Of a stretch of DNA of 64,000 nucleotides, positions 1-12,997 are shown piece after piece. This DNA is from Rhynochetos jubatus (lineage: Eukaryota; Chordata; Aves; Eurypygiformes; Rhynochetidae). A program made the translations under genes and the position numbers. The notes under the pieces are model-generated. The model was not told the origin of the DNA, ran no database searches, and saw nothing but the letters and a program-made list of their open reading frames with translations. Positions within the stretch are counted from its first letter, which is position 1. Each line of letters begins with the position of its first letter. The DNA is taken from positions 61,656,150 through 61,720,149 of the forward strand of contig CM050649.1 in the NCBI GenBank assembly GCA_027574665.1. Direction: 5' to 3'.

Positions 1-3000
1 GACAGGAAGTTATTCTTACATTCCCAGGTTAACCATTCAAGGTGTTTTGAAGAAGTGACTTTAGAGGTGGCACTTATTTACTGTCACCTCTGGATAAACA
101 GATAAAATGTAGTATCGCAAATCTAATGAAATTGACCAGCTTTCTCTAAACTTTTATGAATTCTCTTGCAAAAGTAATCATTTGTGGACGATTTTTTTAA
201 GCCTCCATTGAATCATCAAGTGCACTGAATCAAACATGTTTACACCACTTTAGGCTGATTAGTGTCTCCGATTTGTGTCTGTTCTTATCACAGTTTTCCC
301 TTACAAACTCGATGCTGTTCAGAATTTAGCATAGTCGTCTTGTCTGGTCCTCCTAACCATCTGTCTTAGGAATAAAACTGAGTTTCTCACATAATATTCT
401 GTGCACTAAAGTATAGGAGTGTGAACAGAAGATGAACAGCTCAAATTAAGTTATTATCACAAGCAATCTTTCTAACATGATGAAAGCATTGAAAAGTAGA
501 GGTGCTGTTAGTTTTTGTTTGTACTCGACATTCACACCATCACTGATTTCTGCTATCCAAAAGATCCCTGATTCTGTGAAGTTTTGCAGGTAGTAAGAAT
601 GCATATGCAGGTTTTGCAGTTCAGTCTAGACATTACTGTCAATGAATTATAGAGTACATTAATCAACATAGTGGTTGATAGACTTCTTTTCCCAGCTTTA
701 CTTATCCAGGTGATCTTTCAGTGTATGCTTGGCAGCTCATTTCCATTACACTTCTGCCTTTAAGGGGTCTCTTGGGATTCTAGCCTGGGCTTTCCTGCTT
801 TCACACCTTGGTTTTGGGTAACCTCATTCATTTGCGTAGTTTCACCTACTTTCTGCAATGGGTTGTTCACGCAATGTATCTCTCTTGTTCCATCAACTCC
901 TCTTCCTTTTTTAAACCACAATATGCAGAACTGGATAGTCTTTGACATCTCTGCACCATTAGCTTAAAGCAAGTGCCGAAATTCTTTTGTCCTAAGAAGA
1001 CCGTCTACTTCTTAACTTATTTGTATCCTATTTGCTTTCTCTGTCTTCTTTCTTATCAGTTGGTATCTCAGCAAGGATGAAGACTATCTTGGGTCCTGTC
1101 ACATCCAGGCAATGTCTGAAGTATTAGTGCTATACAATGTTTATAACAATAGAATTTAGGTCTCTGCTCTTAGGCAGCAAAACTATTTTCCATTTTGAAC
1201 TTGTAAGAAAACTTTTCTACCTAGATGTACTACATAACCTCACTGGTTGATGTTTTTCTACCAGCCCACACCCTATCACCCTTCCACAATTGTTACCTTT
1301 TGAACTTGTACCGTTTTTCCTTTCCCCCGTGCTGCATGATGTTCCCTGTCTCCTACTGTTCTCTGTGACTGCTGTATTGTGTAAGCACTGTTCCTTCTGG
1401 CCTGAGCTGGCATCTCTTCACACTGCTCTGTACTGTGTCCCTTATTTTAGCCACCCTGTCATTTGGTCAGATGTGTTCTCCAAGACCTTTGTCCTATATA
1501 CATAAAGTCCTTGACACACTTGACCATTAGTTCAAATCTATTCTGAAGAGCAACTTCTGCCATGATGGTAAATTAACCAACTAGAAATTCCAAAATAAGA
1601 CTGTCAGCAGAATTTTGTGTTACTGCATTTCTGATTAAACATAAGTATTAACTGTGCTCCACCTATTTCTTTGGCCACTAATGACTTTATAAGTTATTTC
1701 TTTATATTTTTCTGGGTTTGCTTTTATAAACTTTTCTTTGCAAAGACAGTTTTGGAAAATACCAATGAAACCTCAGTGCTGCAGCAATCTAATGACTATT
1801 TGTCTGGAAAGAACTTGATCTAGAACTCCATTCCCCAAATACGTACAGAAACATATCTATTGGATTGACTTTCACATGATCGTTTCTAAATTATTCTTTA
1901 GAAACTGCAGAGTAAAGCAGCAATAAACTACCTACTGCTTGATTCAATTTAATGGATTTTTTCTTTCTATTGAATGCAGCAAATGTCTTCATCTTTAGTG
2001 ACAACACAGTGTCACTGAGAAAGCTCATCCCTTAACTCTGTGCATTTCAAAGATGAATTTTTGAAGCAAGCCAAGAATCGTCCATTGGATGTTTTCTGAC
2101 TATATAGGAATAGGAAACTCCGTGATTTATCTTTGGCTATATAGCCTGTGAATCTAGTTCTGGGTTTCTGGATTTCTTTTCAGTCCCACTTCTGTTTTAA
2201 AGTATGGTTATAGACCAGACTGTAAAAGGAGTCAGTCACATGATTTAGTCTAATCCAAACATTGGAATGGCTGAAATGAACATGCGAGTTTTAAAAAATG
2301 CTTTCTACCTTGATGTTTTTATTCTCCTTTTATCTGCCAATTGAATATTTTTCCAATTGAATTTTAGAACTATATTCCTGCCAAATACAACTGTGTTTCA
2401 GTCTAGCATGTTCACTCAGTTCATATATTCCTTGTGCATATGCTTTTGTGATTTCAAGGGTAGGTGACAGCATACTGGGTTTGGGATAGAAAGTGTTACA
2501 GTTAGGGGTGAAGAGAGGCAGGTGTGTCATTAATAAGTTTTCATTCTTTTCTGTAAGTAAAGTTGTTGGGATTTTTTTTAAACCTTCTGCAAAGTTAAAA
2601 ATTGGAATTAGCTATACTCTGTAGATCCACAGCATTTCATGCAGTCCTGCATGTCTCAGGTCTATTTGAGGCTGTGGAAACAAGAAGGGTGGCTAAACTT
2701 CTGTTCAATCTTGTCACTGGCACTTTATGCAATGAGACCAGAATGCTATTCTAAAAATAAATAGCAAAATAATCTTTGAGATAGAAAGTAACTGCTTATA
2801 GAAATGTGAAGCCAAATTTTTCTCTCAATTCATAAGTAATCAAGCGAACTCAATAAATTGTGATGCTTTGATTTATGTTGGAGTTTTTTGGTGCTGAATA
2901 TTTAAAGTACTTTGCTTTCAAAATGGAAATCCTTTGTGTCTCTAAACTTACATTCATCTCTTAAAATGTTGATTTGACTTTATGTAGAACTGTTCAATGA

Positions 3001-3552
3001 ACTAGACTCTCAGGGAAGGCATTTCATTTTCAATGAAATTAAAGCTTATACATATTATATACTAGTTTTAGGCAGATGATTAGCTCTTCTATGATTTCTC
3101 TGAATAATTAGCTCCCATGTCAGTGTATAAAGTTTAGGGTGTGCCTATATCTGTATTTTTATATATATTAGAGTTGTGTTCTGCCAAATAGGTTTGAGTT
3201 CTATTTTGAGATTTGGAATGCCTAGAAAATCCAAAACCACAAAGAAAGATACAGTATTACTTGGGGAGACCAGGGAGGGGGGGGAGAGAGAGAGAGAGAA
3301 AGTTTTCTCTCCTTGGTTTCTTGAAGGAATCTAAAAGGAACTTATAAAAATTCTGCATGTTCCTTTTAGAACGGATTATTCCTTTTTATCATTCACTCTT
3401 AATGTGTCCTAAAATATGAAGGAATTGAGTGACTGAATTCTACACAGTATTAGCTAGTCAAAGGGAAGTATGCTTATGTTCTGTAACATTTTTTATGACA
3501 GGCAAATATAAGTTGCTTTTGTTTAACAGAAAACATCTTTTCTTTACTGCAG
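1..3552 (+). other. PRKX: PRKX intron (partial)
   Basis: This AT-rich non-coding stretch lies upstream of the first recognisable PRKX exon. It ends in a normal acceptor (TTTCTTTACTGCAG, AG at 3551-3552). I looked for the preceding kinase exon, which encodes the region just before the DLIKKLL segment, and did not find it, so the window opens inside an intron. A short purine tract (eight G followed by AG repeats) lies at about 3277-3302. No interspersed repeat was recognised. Confidence 0.75.
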
Positions 3553-3610
3553 AGACCTTATTAAGAAGCTGCTTGTGGTTGACAGGACAAGGCGATTAGG
3601 AAATATGAAG
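3553..3610 (+). CDS. PRKX: PRKX coding exon, kinase subdomain XI
   Basis: This exon encodes DLIKKLLVVDRTRRLGNMK after one base of a split codon. It is the end of the Ser/Thr kinase domain of PRKX, a cAMP-dependent AGC kinase related to the PKA catalytic subunit. The D-RTRRLG segment corresponds to the conserved D-xx-R-G of subdomain XI (DLTKRFG in PKA), and the Arg there normally buttresses the kinase C-lobe. The exon is 58 nt, flanked by an AG acceptor (3551-3552) and a GTCAGT donor starting at 3611. It begins after the first base set of a codon shared with the upstream exon and ends on a codon boundary. The segment agrees closely with mammalian PRKX as I recall it and distinguishes it from PKA by the VVDRTRRLGNMK wording. 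Confidence 0.95.
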
Positions 3611-6137
3611 GTCAGTATAAAATGTTAGGTGTAATGCAAAACATAGCAAAAGGCTGAAAGATTCTATAGGAAAGGTGTGGAACAGGTCTTCAAAGGCTTT
3701 TGTTTTTATAAACATGAAATTGAAATAGTCCCATATGTTACTTTGGTTGTGCAACCCTAAATGGAAAGTTTAACTGTATTTCTGTAAACCATACTCCTAT
3801 TGTCTGGATTAATGATATCACTCCTGAGAGTTTCTCCCCCTTCCTCACCACCTCCCCACCCTCCAAAAAAATAAAATCCTACCCGATTGATCTGAAGACT
3901 TACACTGGACTAGAAATACGGTGCTAAGACCTGTAGGACGGGGCACCAGCTCATTTGGTTCTTTCTTTGGAGTTTAATCCCAGAAGGAGCACTAATCAAA
4001 TTTAAAGCTTAAATGTTATTTTATAAGGGTTGCTGTAGTACGATGATGTTTGGTCATTGCCCTGACAGTTTGTTGAGGGAGCTGATTAAGCACAGTCAGA
4101 TAGTCTTCCACCAAGAAGACTTGTTCGTAGTATTCTGAACAGACTCTGAAGGCAATAGCTTACGAGTTGAAAATATGCTTGTGTGACTCCGGTAGGATTC
4201 TGGCCTACATCAGAGGTACGTCTCTACCAGCAACATATCAAGAAGGCATACAAAGCAACCCTGCGAATTCTGTGAGATGTCCTGATATGGTACTACTCGT
4301 AATGTCAAGAAGATGACAGCTGTATGACAAGCTGATTTGATTCTGCAGCTGAGCAGTAGCTGTAGTTGGTAGTGCAGTGTGAGAAGTTAGCTGCATGGGA
4401 ACTAACTTGGGTACTTTAACAGGCTAGCCGAAACACCACACAAAACTCAGCACAATTTACTCTTCAGTCAGAGTAAGTTAATGCTACTTTTGTTAACTTG
4501 TAATTGTTACAGTGTTGCAGATAGCTAAATTAGCTTGTATAATCTTTTAGTTCTTTAGAGGCAGTTAAAAGTTCCATTTCCCTGAGTAGGGGAGATTAGA
4601 GGTTTGCTTTTTTGCACAAAGCACAATTTACCTTCTTCAACTATGTGCAACGTAAAAGATGCACAGTCATCCAAGTTCCTTGAACATATTGATACAAGTA
4701 TAGATGTATCACCTGCTGTCCAAAGTTCCTTCTCAGAACCTTTTATGGCACAAACTTAGACTGGTAAGAAAAACTAGAAAATAAATGTTTTCCTTATCCT
4801 TCAGAATTTTTTGTTTTTGAGGGTAGACGCAGGAGGATTAAAACCAAACTTTCATAAGATGAAAACTTAGAAAGTTACTACCATTGAAAACTTGTATATC
4901 TTTTGACAGTTTTGAAGGAAAAACAAAAGCAAACCTTCGTTTACTCAAAAATGGGGTTTGGAAAATGTGTTTTTCTGACTTTTGGGGTTTTTGGTTTGTT
5001 TGGGGGATTTTTGTAGTCTGTGGTTGTTTTGATTTGTTTTGGGCTTTTCCCCTACAGTTGGCTAAAATGTCAAGATCTAAAATAGTTCTGATTAGAAGCT
5101 TGATTTGCCGTGGGGGCTGTAGGTCAGTCTTAAGTCTGATCCTTTTCCATAATCATAGTTGTTTTACAAAGATTTAAATCCTATTGGGCATTTTCTGGTG
5201 AAGTATTCAATCAGATCTGCTTTTGAGGGACCTAAGTGATAAATTACGCTCCTTATTGTCTCTTTGTATATGAGCATGGATAGTCCCACTCCATATACAT
5301 CTGAAAAAAACAAATGTGTGCTACGCTATGTTCCACTGAGCTGCATGTGGTATGAGCTTGAGTTCTGTGCATTAAAACTATGCTGTGATCAGGTCTGAGA
5401 CAGAGAACCAGCTGGTTTTCCCCAGTGCTTAATGCCTTGAGAATGAATCTGTGCTTGAACCAAGCTTCAGCTGGGGGAGGAAAGGGGGAGACATTTTTCT
5501 TCCTATAGACATTTTTGTTCTTTATGTACATAATCAAAACAGTCAGTTCAGAGAGAATAATCATTACAAGACAAATACGCCTTTAACCATATATCTAAAA
5601 TGAAAACAAATGGGTTTTATATATATACACTTTTGTAACAGTACTGAGAACCTCTTCTTGTTGGTACTAAACATCTGTAGTATTTGATAGAACTAAGTGC
5701 TTACCAGACGTGATTTTCATTTAAGACACCTTCAAGCCTCAGTTTTGTTGGTTATGTTTGTTTGGGTTTTTTTCAATTAGTGTAAGAATTAAAAAATATA
5801 TGTAAGAGGCATTCTTTAAAATGTTGGAGAAAACAGAATTGAATAAAACTGCAGTAAATGGTTTTGTGGGTATTTTGAAGCTGTTCTTTATCTCCCTTGT
5901 GTCAGAAGAATGCTGCTAAAATAAAGGCATTTGGATCTTACTGCTGGAACTCGAGATCTGCTAGGGAAATAACACAATGAATACATTCTGTAGAATCTTT
6001 TAATAATTATCACCTGAACAAAGAAGAAAGGCTAGAGGAACCATTAATCTGGCTTGATATCACAGTTCTTATGATGAAATACATGGTTTGGCATACATAC
6101 AACTTAATAAATATTTATTTTGAACTTTTCTTTGAAG
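3611..6137 (+). other. PRKX: PRKX intron
   Basis: This intron separates two PRKX coding exons. It opens with GTCAGT and closes with TTTCTTTGAAG. The sequence is AT-rich, with poly-T and poly-A tracts. The longest open frames inside it (4884-5177 + and 5253-5564 -) have low-complexity or frame-shadow character and resemble no known protein. No transposon was recognised. Confidence 0.85.
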
Positions 6138-6215
6138 AATGGGGCAGATGATGTGAAGAGACATCGATGGTTCAGGTCTATAGATTGGGATGCCGTACCT
6201 CAAAGAAGACTAAAG
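6138..6215 (+). CDS. PRKX: PRKX coding exon, kinase domain end and start of C-tail
   Basis: This 78-nt exon encodes 26 codons running from NGADDVKRHRWFRSIDW to AVPQRRLK. The HRWF-xx-IDW segment is the conserved end of an AGC kinase core (NHKWFATTDW in PKA). The PQRRLK part begins the C-terminal tail that wraps the kinase lobes. The acceptor is AG at 6136-6137 and the donor is GTAAAT from 6216. Both boundaries are phase 0, so it joins the previous exon (ending NMK) and the next one (starting PPIVPK) without breaking a codon. No frameshift or stop is present, consistent with a functional gene. Confidence 0.95.
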
Positions 6216-8565
6216 GTAAATCCTGCAAAACACTATAGGACATCGCAACAAGAAATTGTTCATTTAAGCTAATCTGTTGAGGTTTTGTTGCCAGATGCAT
6301 CTGTGTGTTCATATGTGTGTATGAGTGTGTGTGTGTATATGCACACATCAATAATTAGAATTGTAGAATGGTTTGGGTTGGAATTACATGTGGTTTTGTC
6401 CTTTTACACATCAGAATTTATTATATGAACATATACTTGCATTATTGTCTATATACAGAATGTAAAAAAAAAAAACCTGCCTTGTTTTGCTAAAGTTGAT
6501 TAGTTAATACAACATTTAATTTTCAGGTTTAGGGTTTTATAAGTAACTACTTTCTTGCGGGGTTTGGGGGAGGATTGGTGGTTTGCTAGTTATTTTTTTT
6601 CTTTGTCCTTATATCTGTAGAAGTATTTTACTTTTAAACTTCTGTGCCAAGTTCAATTCAGGTAAATGCTTTAGTAAAATATAAAGCATATGGGAGTAGG
6701 AGGAACAGGGAAGGTGAGAGAGAAGGATTTATGAATATAATTCTAACATACTTTTTAACAGCAGTGAATTCTAGTATTATATGAGAGCATATGTTTGCAA
6801 AAGCTATCAACACTGCAAAAGGCTTTTTGAAGTCCTTTGGAAGTAAAACTGCCTTCCTTTTTTTTTTTTGTTTTCCGAAGTTCTAACTAGTGTGATCTCT
6901 TACAGCAATGATTTTCAGTAACATAGGTTGCCATGTGCAGTCAGTCACGTGCAAATTGTTTGTTTTTCCTTTCCAAAGAGAAAGAAATTGAAAATATGAA
7001 ATAATGGATACAGTGCTCCATTTTCCCTGTAAAAAGTGTGAATTGGCCTATTGTACAAATGAAGCATTGATTCATGGTCCTGATAAGATCTTAAGTATCG
7101 GTATTATCAAAATAATAGCAATGGCTGAAAGAGAGAAAATAATTTTGTTAATCTTTCTTCCCCCCTCCCCTTTTTGTGTCTCACTTCACAAAACTGGTTT
7201 TCCTGCAAAAACGCTTACAGGCCTGTGGAGGTACCAGGCCTTGCGCACAGAGGAGCGGATAGTTCTCTGGAGCAGGGCAGGTTCTACACATTTTCTTAAG
7301 CATCTGGGCAGTGTGCTGTGACTGCTGCATTGCAAAAGTAGGGCTTTCCTTTTGGCTGAGGCTTAGAAGTTCCATCCCTCAGGACCCTTTCTTTTCCATT
7401 GAAAACCTGCTGGTTGTTTAAAAATGAGAAGCCCAAGGTCAAATAAGATCTCAAAGCTAGTGGGAGCCAGTCTTCTACCTATTTGAAGAGATGCAGAATA
7501 ATGTTTTGCTGTACTTTGTAGTTCTGTCTGTGGTATGACTTTTAATAGCCAGTTTGGTGATTGTCTGTAAGGTTTTCTCATCCTAAAGTGTTTTGTTGGA
7601 TTCATGACAATAGTTAAGCTGTTACTGAGAAGGGGGTAGAGATGAATGTCCCTTCAGAGAAGAAAAGGGTTTGCCCTACATTAAATCCTGCAGTTAATGA
7701 AATGTTCCAGAAAGGAGCTTTATCTCATAGTCTGTAGCCAGAAGGGCAGAATAATTCGATGCTAGATGTAAGACAAGGAAAAACTATAGGTACTGTGAAC
7801 CTGGTGGGCAATACTAGAAATCCAAAGGATCCTCCGGGGAAAGAAATAGAAAACAGATATTTCTCTTGGCACCTCCAGGTTTCCTTTAAAAAATCCATTT
7901 GAATTAAGATGCTTTTACAGACATCCTTGTGAGGTCAGTTTTTATAGTGCAGCAGTTTCTTTACCTGCTTGAATTTATTGCTAGGCTAAGAAAAAGCTTA
8001 GTAGGTAGTGTGGGGCATACACAAGTTAATCATTGCAGCTGCCTTAAAAGGTCAATCTGTTTGAAAGCAATGAAGAGCAGAGTAGGCTTTTTTCCTTCGA
8101 TTAGAAAGCAGTTACTGGCACTGCTATCAAGACTCTTAGGTGAAAGGAACCTAATGTGATTACACTCCATGTTGCTGATAGGCCACAAAAGAGGGGAGGA
8201 GTGAGGAAGGAGATTATGCTGTAGCAGTAGGTGCCTGGAAGCTTAGTTGTAGTAATCTTTTGCAGTAGTTACCTTCGGTCTGCAAAGCAGCTAGAACCTG
8301 AGTGCTAAATAAAATGGGTTTCTGTGTTATAAGTACCTTTTGACCATAATATGTAACTGCAGTACAGACAAAGCATTGGAGCATGTCTGTATGGCTGCGA
8401 GCTTCTCTTACTTAGGCCGTTCATTATCGGTGAAAAAGGTGAACTTTTATAAATATGTACACCTCTTGTTTATTCAGTCTTTTACAGAATTTTTGCTTTA
8501 ATACGATGGAGAAGAGCTTATTGAGGAAACGAAACTAATCTTTTTGTTGTGCATGTTCTGATTAG
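6216..8565 (+). other. PRKX: PRKX intron
   Basis: This intron lies between the last two coding exons, with GTAAAT at the start and TTCTGATTAG at the end. It contains a GT-rich microsatellite at about 6315-6340 and a probable scrap of CR1 tail at 6355-6385. The open frames at 7004-7321 and 7363-7605 have no recognisable domain and no splice context with PRKX, so I treat them as chance. Confidence 0.85.
6355..6385 (-). mobile_element. CR1 3'-tail scrap (probable)
   Basis: The segment TAGAATGGTTTGGGTTGGAA matches the reverse complement of the CR1 3' end, which is also seen clearly at 19286 and 22772 in this window. Only about 25 bases resemble it, so it could be a severely truncated or decayed CR1 insertion in the intron, or coincidence. 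Confidence 0.45.
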
Positions 8566-8691
8566 CCTCCCATAGTACCAAAAGTATCCAATGATGGGGA
8601 TACTTCCAATTTTGAAGCTTATCCTGAAGATGACTGGAACAAGATGCCTCCGGTACCCCCTAAAGATCTAGAAATTTTCAAGAATTTCTGA
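8566..8691 (+). CDS. PRKX: PRKX last coding exon, AGC C-tail and stop
   Basis: This exon encodes 41 residues and the stop TGA (8689-8691). The peptide starts PPIVPK, continues through GDTSNFEAYPEDDW and ends PPKDLEIFKNF. The GDTSNFE-Y part matches the active-site tether of AGC kinases (GDTSNFDDY in PKA). The terminal FKNF is the truncated FxxF hydrophobic motif that docks in the N-lobe pocket, equivalent to FSEF in PKA and to FKNF in mammalian PRKX. The acceptor AG is at 8564-8565. Together the three exons supply about 86 C-terminal residues of a protein that is about 358 residues in human. The kinase core and the N-terminus lie upstream of the window. Confidence 0.96.
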   Translation, partial: PPIVPKVSNDGDTSNFEAYPEDDWNKMPPVPPKDLEIFKNF

Positions 8692-8714
8692 ATGCAACAG
8701 CTATGCTGGACAAG
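8692..8714 (+). other. PRKX: PRKX 3'UTR, first segment before a predicted intron
   Basis: Twenty-three bases after the stop codon, the sequence GACAAG is followed by GTATGT, a near-ideal splice donor (GT at 8715-8716). A good acceptor with a T-rich tract ends at 9237. The exon would therefore end at 8714. A splice junction so close to the stop should not trigger nonsense-mediated decay. If the donor is not used, the 3'UTR simply continues through 9237. Confidence 0.6.
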
Positions 8715-9237
8715 GTATGTTCAAATGTCAGGAGTCTCCTTCAAAACATTGCGGGTCTGTGAGTGAGAGCCGTATGCAGAAATTACACTTTCTGATTTGT
8801 AATAGTGATTAATACTCCCTTACAGCTTGTTAAACCAACATGAATCACAGTAATAGATAGTGTAATTAAACTGTTGAAATCAAATATTGTAAAGCAGGCT
8901 TGCATAATGACATTGGTAATTTATCTCACAGGCTTTGGTGCTCTACAGTGATGGGATGTTCCCATACAGACATTTAAGTCCTTCTGTCCTTTAAAACTTT
9001 TTAAATAGTATGTTAAAAACAATTACCTAGGTTGATTTGGCATATAATGAAATGTGATTGCTCTTGATTGCAAATCTTTTGTATTTAGAATGAAGACTTT
9101 TGTTAGAGGAATAAGATTGGCAGATTAATTCTGTACCCTGAATTCTGTCTTATAACTGTGATAGGTTGCTATTTGTTGTTCAGTTCACATACTCCACATT
9201 GTATTTTGTGTTCCATTTTCATTATTTTTTGTCATAG
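8715..9237 (+). other. PRKX: Predicted 3'UTR intron of PRKX
   Basis: The segment is bounded by a GTATGT donor and a TTTTTTGTCATAG acceptor preceded by a pyrimidine-rich tract. It contains no long open frame. The assignment rests on splice-site quality alone. Confidence 0.55.
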
Positions 9238-9738
9238 AAACTGGAAAGAAATTGAAGTGTGAAGAGCAAAGTGTGAAGAAAAATGGAGTTCATACATAAA
9301 TGAAGACTTCCTTTGTGGATAAGAATGATACTGCATTCAGATATGCATATTAGTATATAGTAAATACCTAGAGAGTTGGAGGCAGGCAAGAACAATTTTT
9401 TTTGCTGTAAACATTTGACATTAGTCTAGTAAATTGTAATATTGCTAGTCTGCTCTGAAGTGGACTCACTAAAATGGTATATTTTAGGATTTTTTTTTTT
9501 TTTAACTTATGGTTTAGTTAAGTTTCCTGCTATTCCCAGATCCTTTTTGCATAGTAAACTCATAGACTTAATTTTATAAGTTTATACTAAACTTGTGTAA
9601 TTAAAAGCACAAATTAGTATATATGTATATAAGGAATACAACTAAAGCACAGGAACTGTGCAAAGATGTAAATTTTTGTACTTTGCAGAGTCTATGATTT
9701 TTATTTTTCAAATAATGTTTTTCAAGAAGTTCTCTAGG

Positions 9739-9744
9739 AATAAA
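9739..9744 (+). terminator. PRKX: Proximal polyadenylation signal AATAAA (candidate)
   Basis: A canonical AATAAA lies about 500 nt into the terminal 3'UTR exon and would give a short 3'UTR isoform. Further AATAAA hexamers occur at 11011-11016 and 11169-11174. Use of any of them cannot be read from sequence alone. Confidence 0.4.
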
Positions 9745-12700
9745 AATCTTAAAAGGATAAATGAGTTTTTCATCATCTTATATACATTTTATAATTCTTT
9801 GTAAAAAATTAAAAATAATTAAGTTTTAAAAAAGATTTGTACCTAAAATTTCGAATGCCTCACAATTGCAACCATAGTGCTTGAAAGCAGAAGACAAGGG
9901 CATGTTTTATTGTTGATTACGATGCATCTTAATTGCTAATTTATTAAGTTCTGTTACAATTATGTCTCTTTACAAAACAGGATATTGAGTGATTATACAC
10001 TGTCTGAAATGAGATTCCTCACATGAAGACTCTCTGTAAACATGCAGTTCAGTGCATACTGATAAAAGGGCTGTAAATGGCTCTTGCAAGAGTTGTTCTC
10101 TCTCAAGCTTGCTGTCTTCTCCAGATGTAAAGCATGAGCCATAACAGATTATTTTCCGTTACTGAAATAGCTGTTGAATGCTTGGCACTTCAGAATATCA
10201 GAGGGAAGACTGAAAATATATTAGAGGCTGATTTTTCTGTTCTTGTTTTTGGAAATGTCCTAAAAGTCTCAGCTGTCAGGAATTCCATATGTATAGAGTT
10301 CAGACTGTAGAGGCAAGGAGTGTCTGTTTTCATCCTATACTAACATCTTTCTAGCAGCTTGAGTACAGTATATTTAGGAAGTGTTTGCAATACTGCTTCA
10401 TTTTAAGTAGCACCAAATGTCAGTATGTGGGTACGTATGTAACTGTGTATATGAATACATATAAACATGAAGGTAGATTGTATACAAGTCAGGATCATTT
10501 TTTTAGCGTTTTTTCATGTTCCATATTGTGATACTTGTGATAATATAGGGGAATTGATTTTGAAGTGCTTAGATTTCAAAGGTAAATACATTCTTTCAGG
10601 TGTTGTGTTTTAGATAACTTTCAGTGAAATTAATGATATTTAAACCAAAAATACTTTTTTTTCTGAAGCACATCAGCTCACTGGACTTCCACTACTATGA
10701 CTGATGGCTCTACAGGAAAACGTTTAAGTAGATCTTACAGACAGTTTCTCCCACAAACTGCTCTCCACATTTTTGATCTGAAATACCATAAGAAATGTAG
10801 GCCAAAGATTGTTTTCTGAACTAAATCCCAAATGCTTCTGAAGTAGACATTCTAGTAATTACCAATGAAATTACCATGTTTATAATTCTATGATAGATCT
10901 GCAGCTGGGGTCTCATGGAAAAGTGACCTTCATTTTCTTCAGTATAGCTCTAAACAGTACAGAAGTGCTGTTGAGAAATTGCAGTTTCTGAGGTATAATA
11001 TCTGTTCCTTAATAAATCAAGTCTATCTTTAAGAGATTAAATAACTTTTTGCAAAAATGCAGAATGTATAACAAAATCAGGATACTTCAAAGTGGTAGTT
11101 CTGGAATATCATATACACTTTTTGTTTGTTATGCATGTGCTGTAGATTGATGGCCCCAGATGCCACTCAATAAATACTGTGTAGGAATGTATAATGAAAC
11201 ATAGGAAACTCCTTAGAAAATGACCATTTTAGCCTGGTGTAAATACCTTATTCTCTTAAAAAAAAATGCATCTGGTCCACTATATTTGTATCTGTCAGAT
11301 TAGTTACTCAAATCAGTCGAGATAACTGAAGCATGTAAAACACAGCTTACTTTGTCTAAGGGCAGCGAACACAGTTCAGGGTTTGGTTTTTTTATGTGTA
11401 AGCTTACAGTATTTTATGGAAATCTGAGTACTACAAAACCAGTTTCTCTTGTAAAAATGTACCTGCTGCAACAAACAGGTGTGCTACATTTTTTTTTTTT
11501 CCAGTTTTAAAAACTGCACTGTGTTTAAATCTTCAAAGCTGAGGAAATGAAGTTGCGTTTGAGGGATGCACAACATTGGTGGTTAGAAGTTTTGAATGCT
11601 TGAATAACAGGAGATAGTGGATTTTCTTTATGTGAATCTTATCCATTGCTGGCAGTGGATGCACTGACACTCATTATGGTAGAGACTGAAGAAACTAATA
11701 CGATCTTATTAAAAATGCTAACCTGTTGATTTTCCAAAGCCATGTGTACATACGCCTAACTACTGACCTCATCAACGTGCTTTCTAGTACAAAATTACTT
11801 TCAAATTTTTTTAATTAAAATCCTTAACTGAACAGAAATTCAAAACATTTTTGAAGCATTAAGTAATTAGTTACTTTCTCTACAGTCTCGCATTTAATGA
11901 CCTGTTATTACCTGCCCATTTTATTTATTTCCACAAGTGAGTCTGTTTAGGTCTTTGCTGGAACTTCATTGCCCACTAACATAGTTCTGTCTGAGTGCTC
12001 ACACAGACATCCCTGGATACACACTGCACTAAGGACTCTGGATTTATGGGGTTTTTTTAAGCAGACTAGAACACTTTTTTTTTTTATTATTGTCTATTCA
12101 AGTATGGTATTCTCTGAAGTTCAGTTTATTATGGTTGCTTTTGTTAACGTGTTTTTGCATATAGACTGTTGCAAAAGGACTGTTTTCTTGCAAGAGCCCA
12201 TAGGCCTTTGGTATTCTGCTTTGGTGAACAAGAATGTTAAACATTAAAAAACAACCTTTATTTTTGTGTTTTTTATATATATATTTTTAATTGCCCAATT
12301 TGAAGTTTTAAGTGATAAACATGCATCAATTGCCTTGTAACCAAATGATATAAATGCTTCATGATTTCAATGGAGAACATGCTGTAGATTTTCCTGTAAA
12401 TTAGCTTGATCAATGAATATGTGTGCTACTGAGCTTTAACTAATGTGATCTTCCACTGTAGAAAGTCATTGTTAATTGATGAAAATATAGGTACTAAACT
12501 ATGTTTAAATGGATGGACAGGGATTTTGCAGTTTTGAAAGCAGTTAAGATATGGCTGTTCCTCAGCCCATCTGCTTGCCATTCAGAAGAGTCGTGACGCA
12601 GTGCTTCCAGTGCTATAGGATTATTTTTCAGCTTTCAATGACTGTAGCATGATTCCTTTTTGTACTGTACTGTGTACAGACTTTCCATGTTTTGCACTTT

Positions 12701-12991
12701 TCTATGGCAAACCTTGACTGCATTATAAATACTCTGTTGTGTCATAGGTAGTGATAGTGGTAGCAGGCGTTTGTGTACTGCATAATCGGTTTGAACTGCT
12801 AGGCTTGCGAGGTTAACTTGGACTAACGTATGTTGCTGGTTGCTTGTTGTAGCTCACATGCATAAGTACTGTTCAAAGTTACAAAGTCAGCCCTCATTGC
12901 ACAATGAAAATCACTGTGATCTGTACATAAACCCTAGTAAAATTTTATTGCTGTTTAATTTATGTAATATCTGTCAGATCTGGATTCATTT

Positions 12992-12997
12992 AATAAA
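12992..12997 (+). terminator. PRKX: Distal polyadenylation signal AATAAA (candidate)
   Basis: A canonical AATAAA is followed within 30 nt by T-rich and TGTTT sequence suited to cleavage-factor binding. It is the last good signal before about 6 kb of featureless DNA, so it is the preferred end of the PRKX transcript. Confidence 0.55.
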
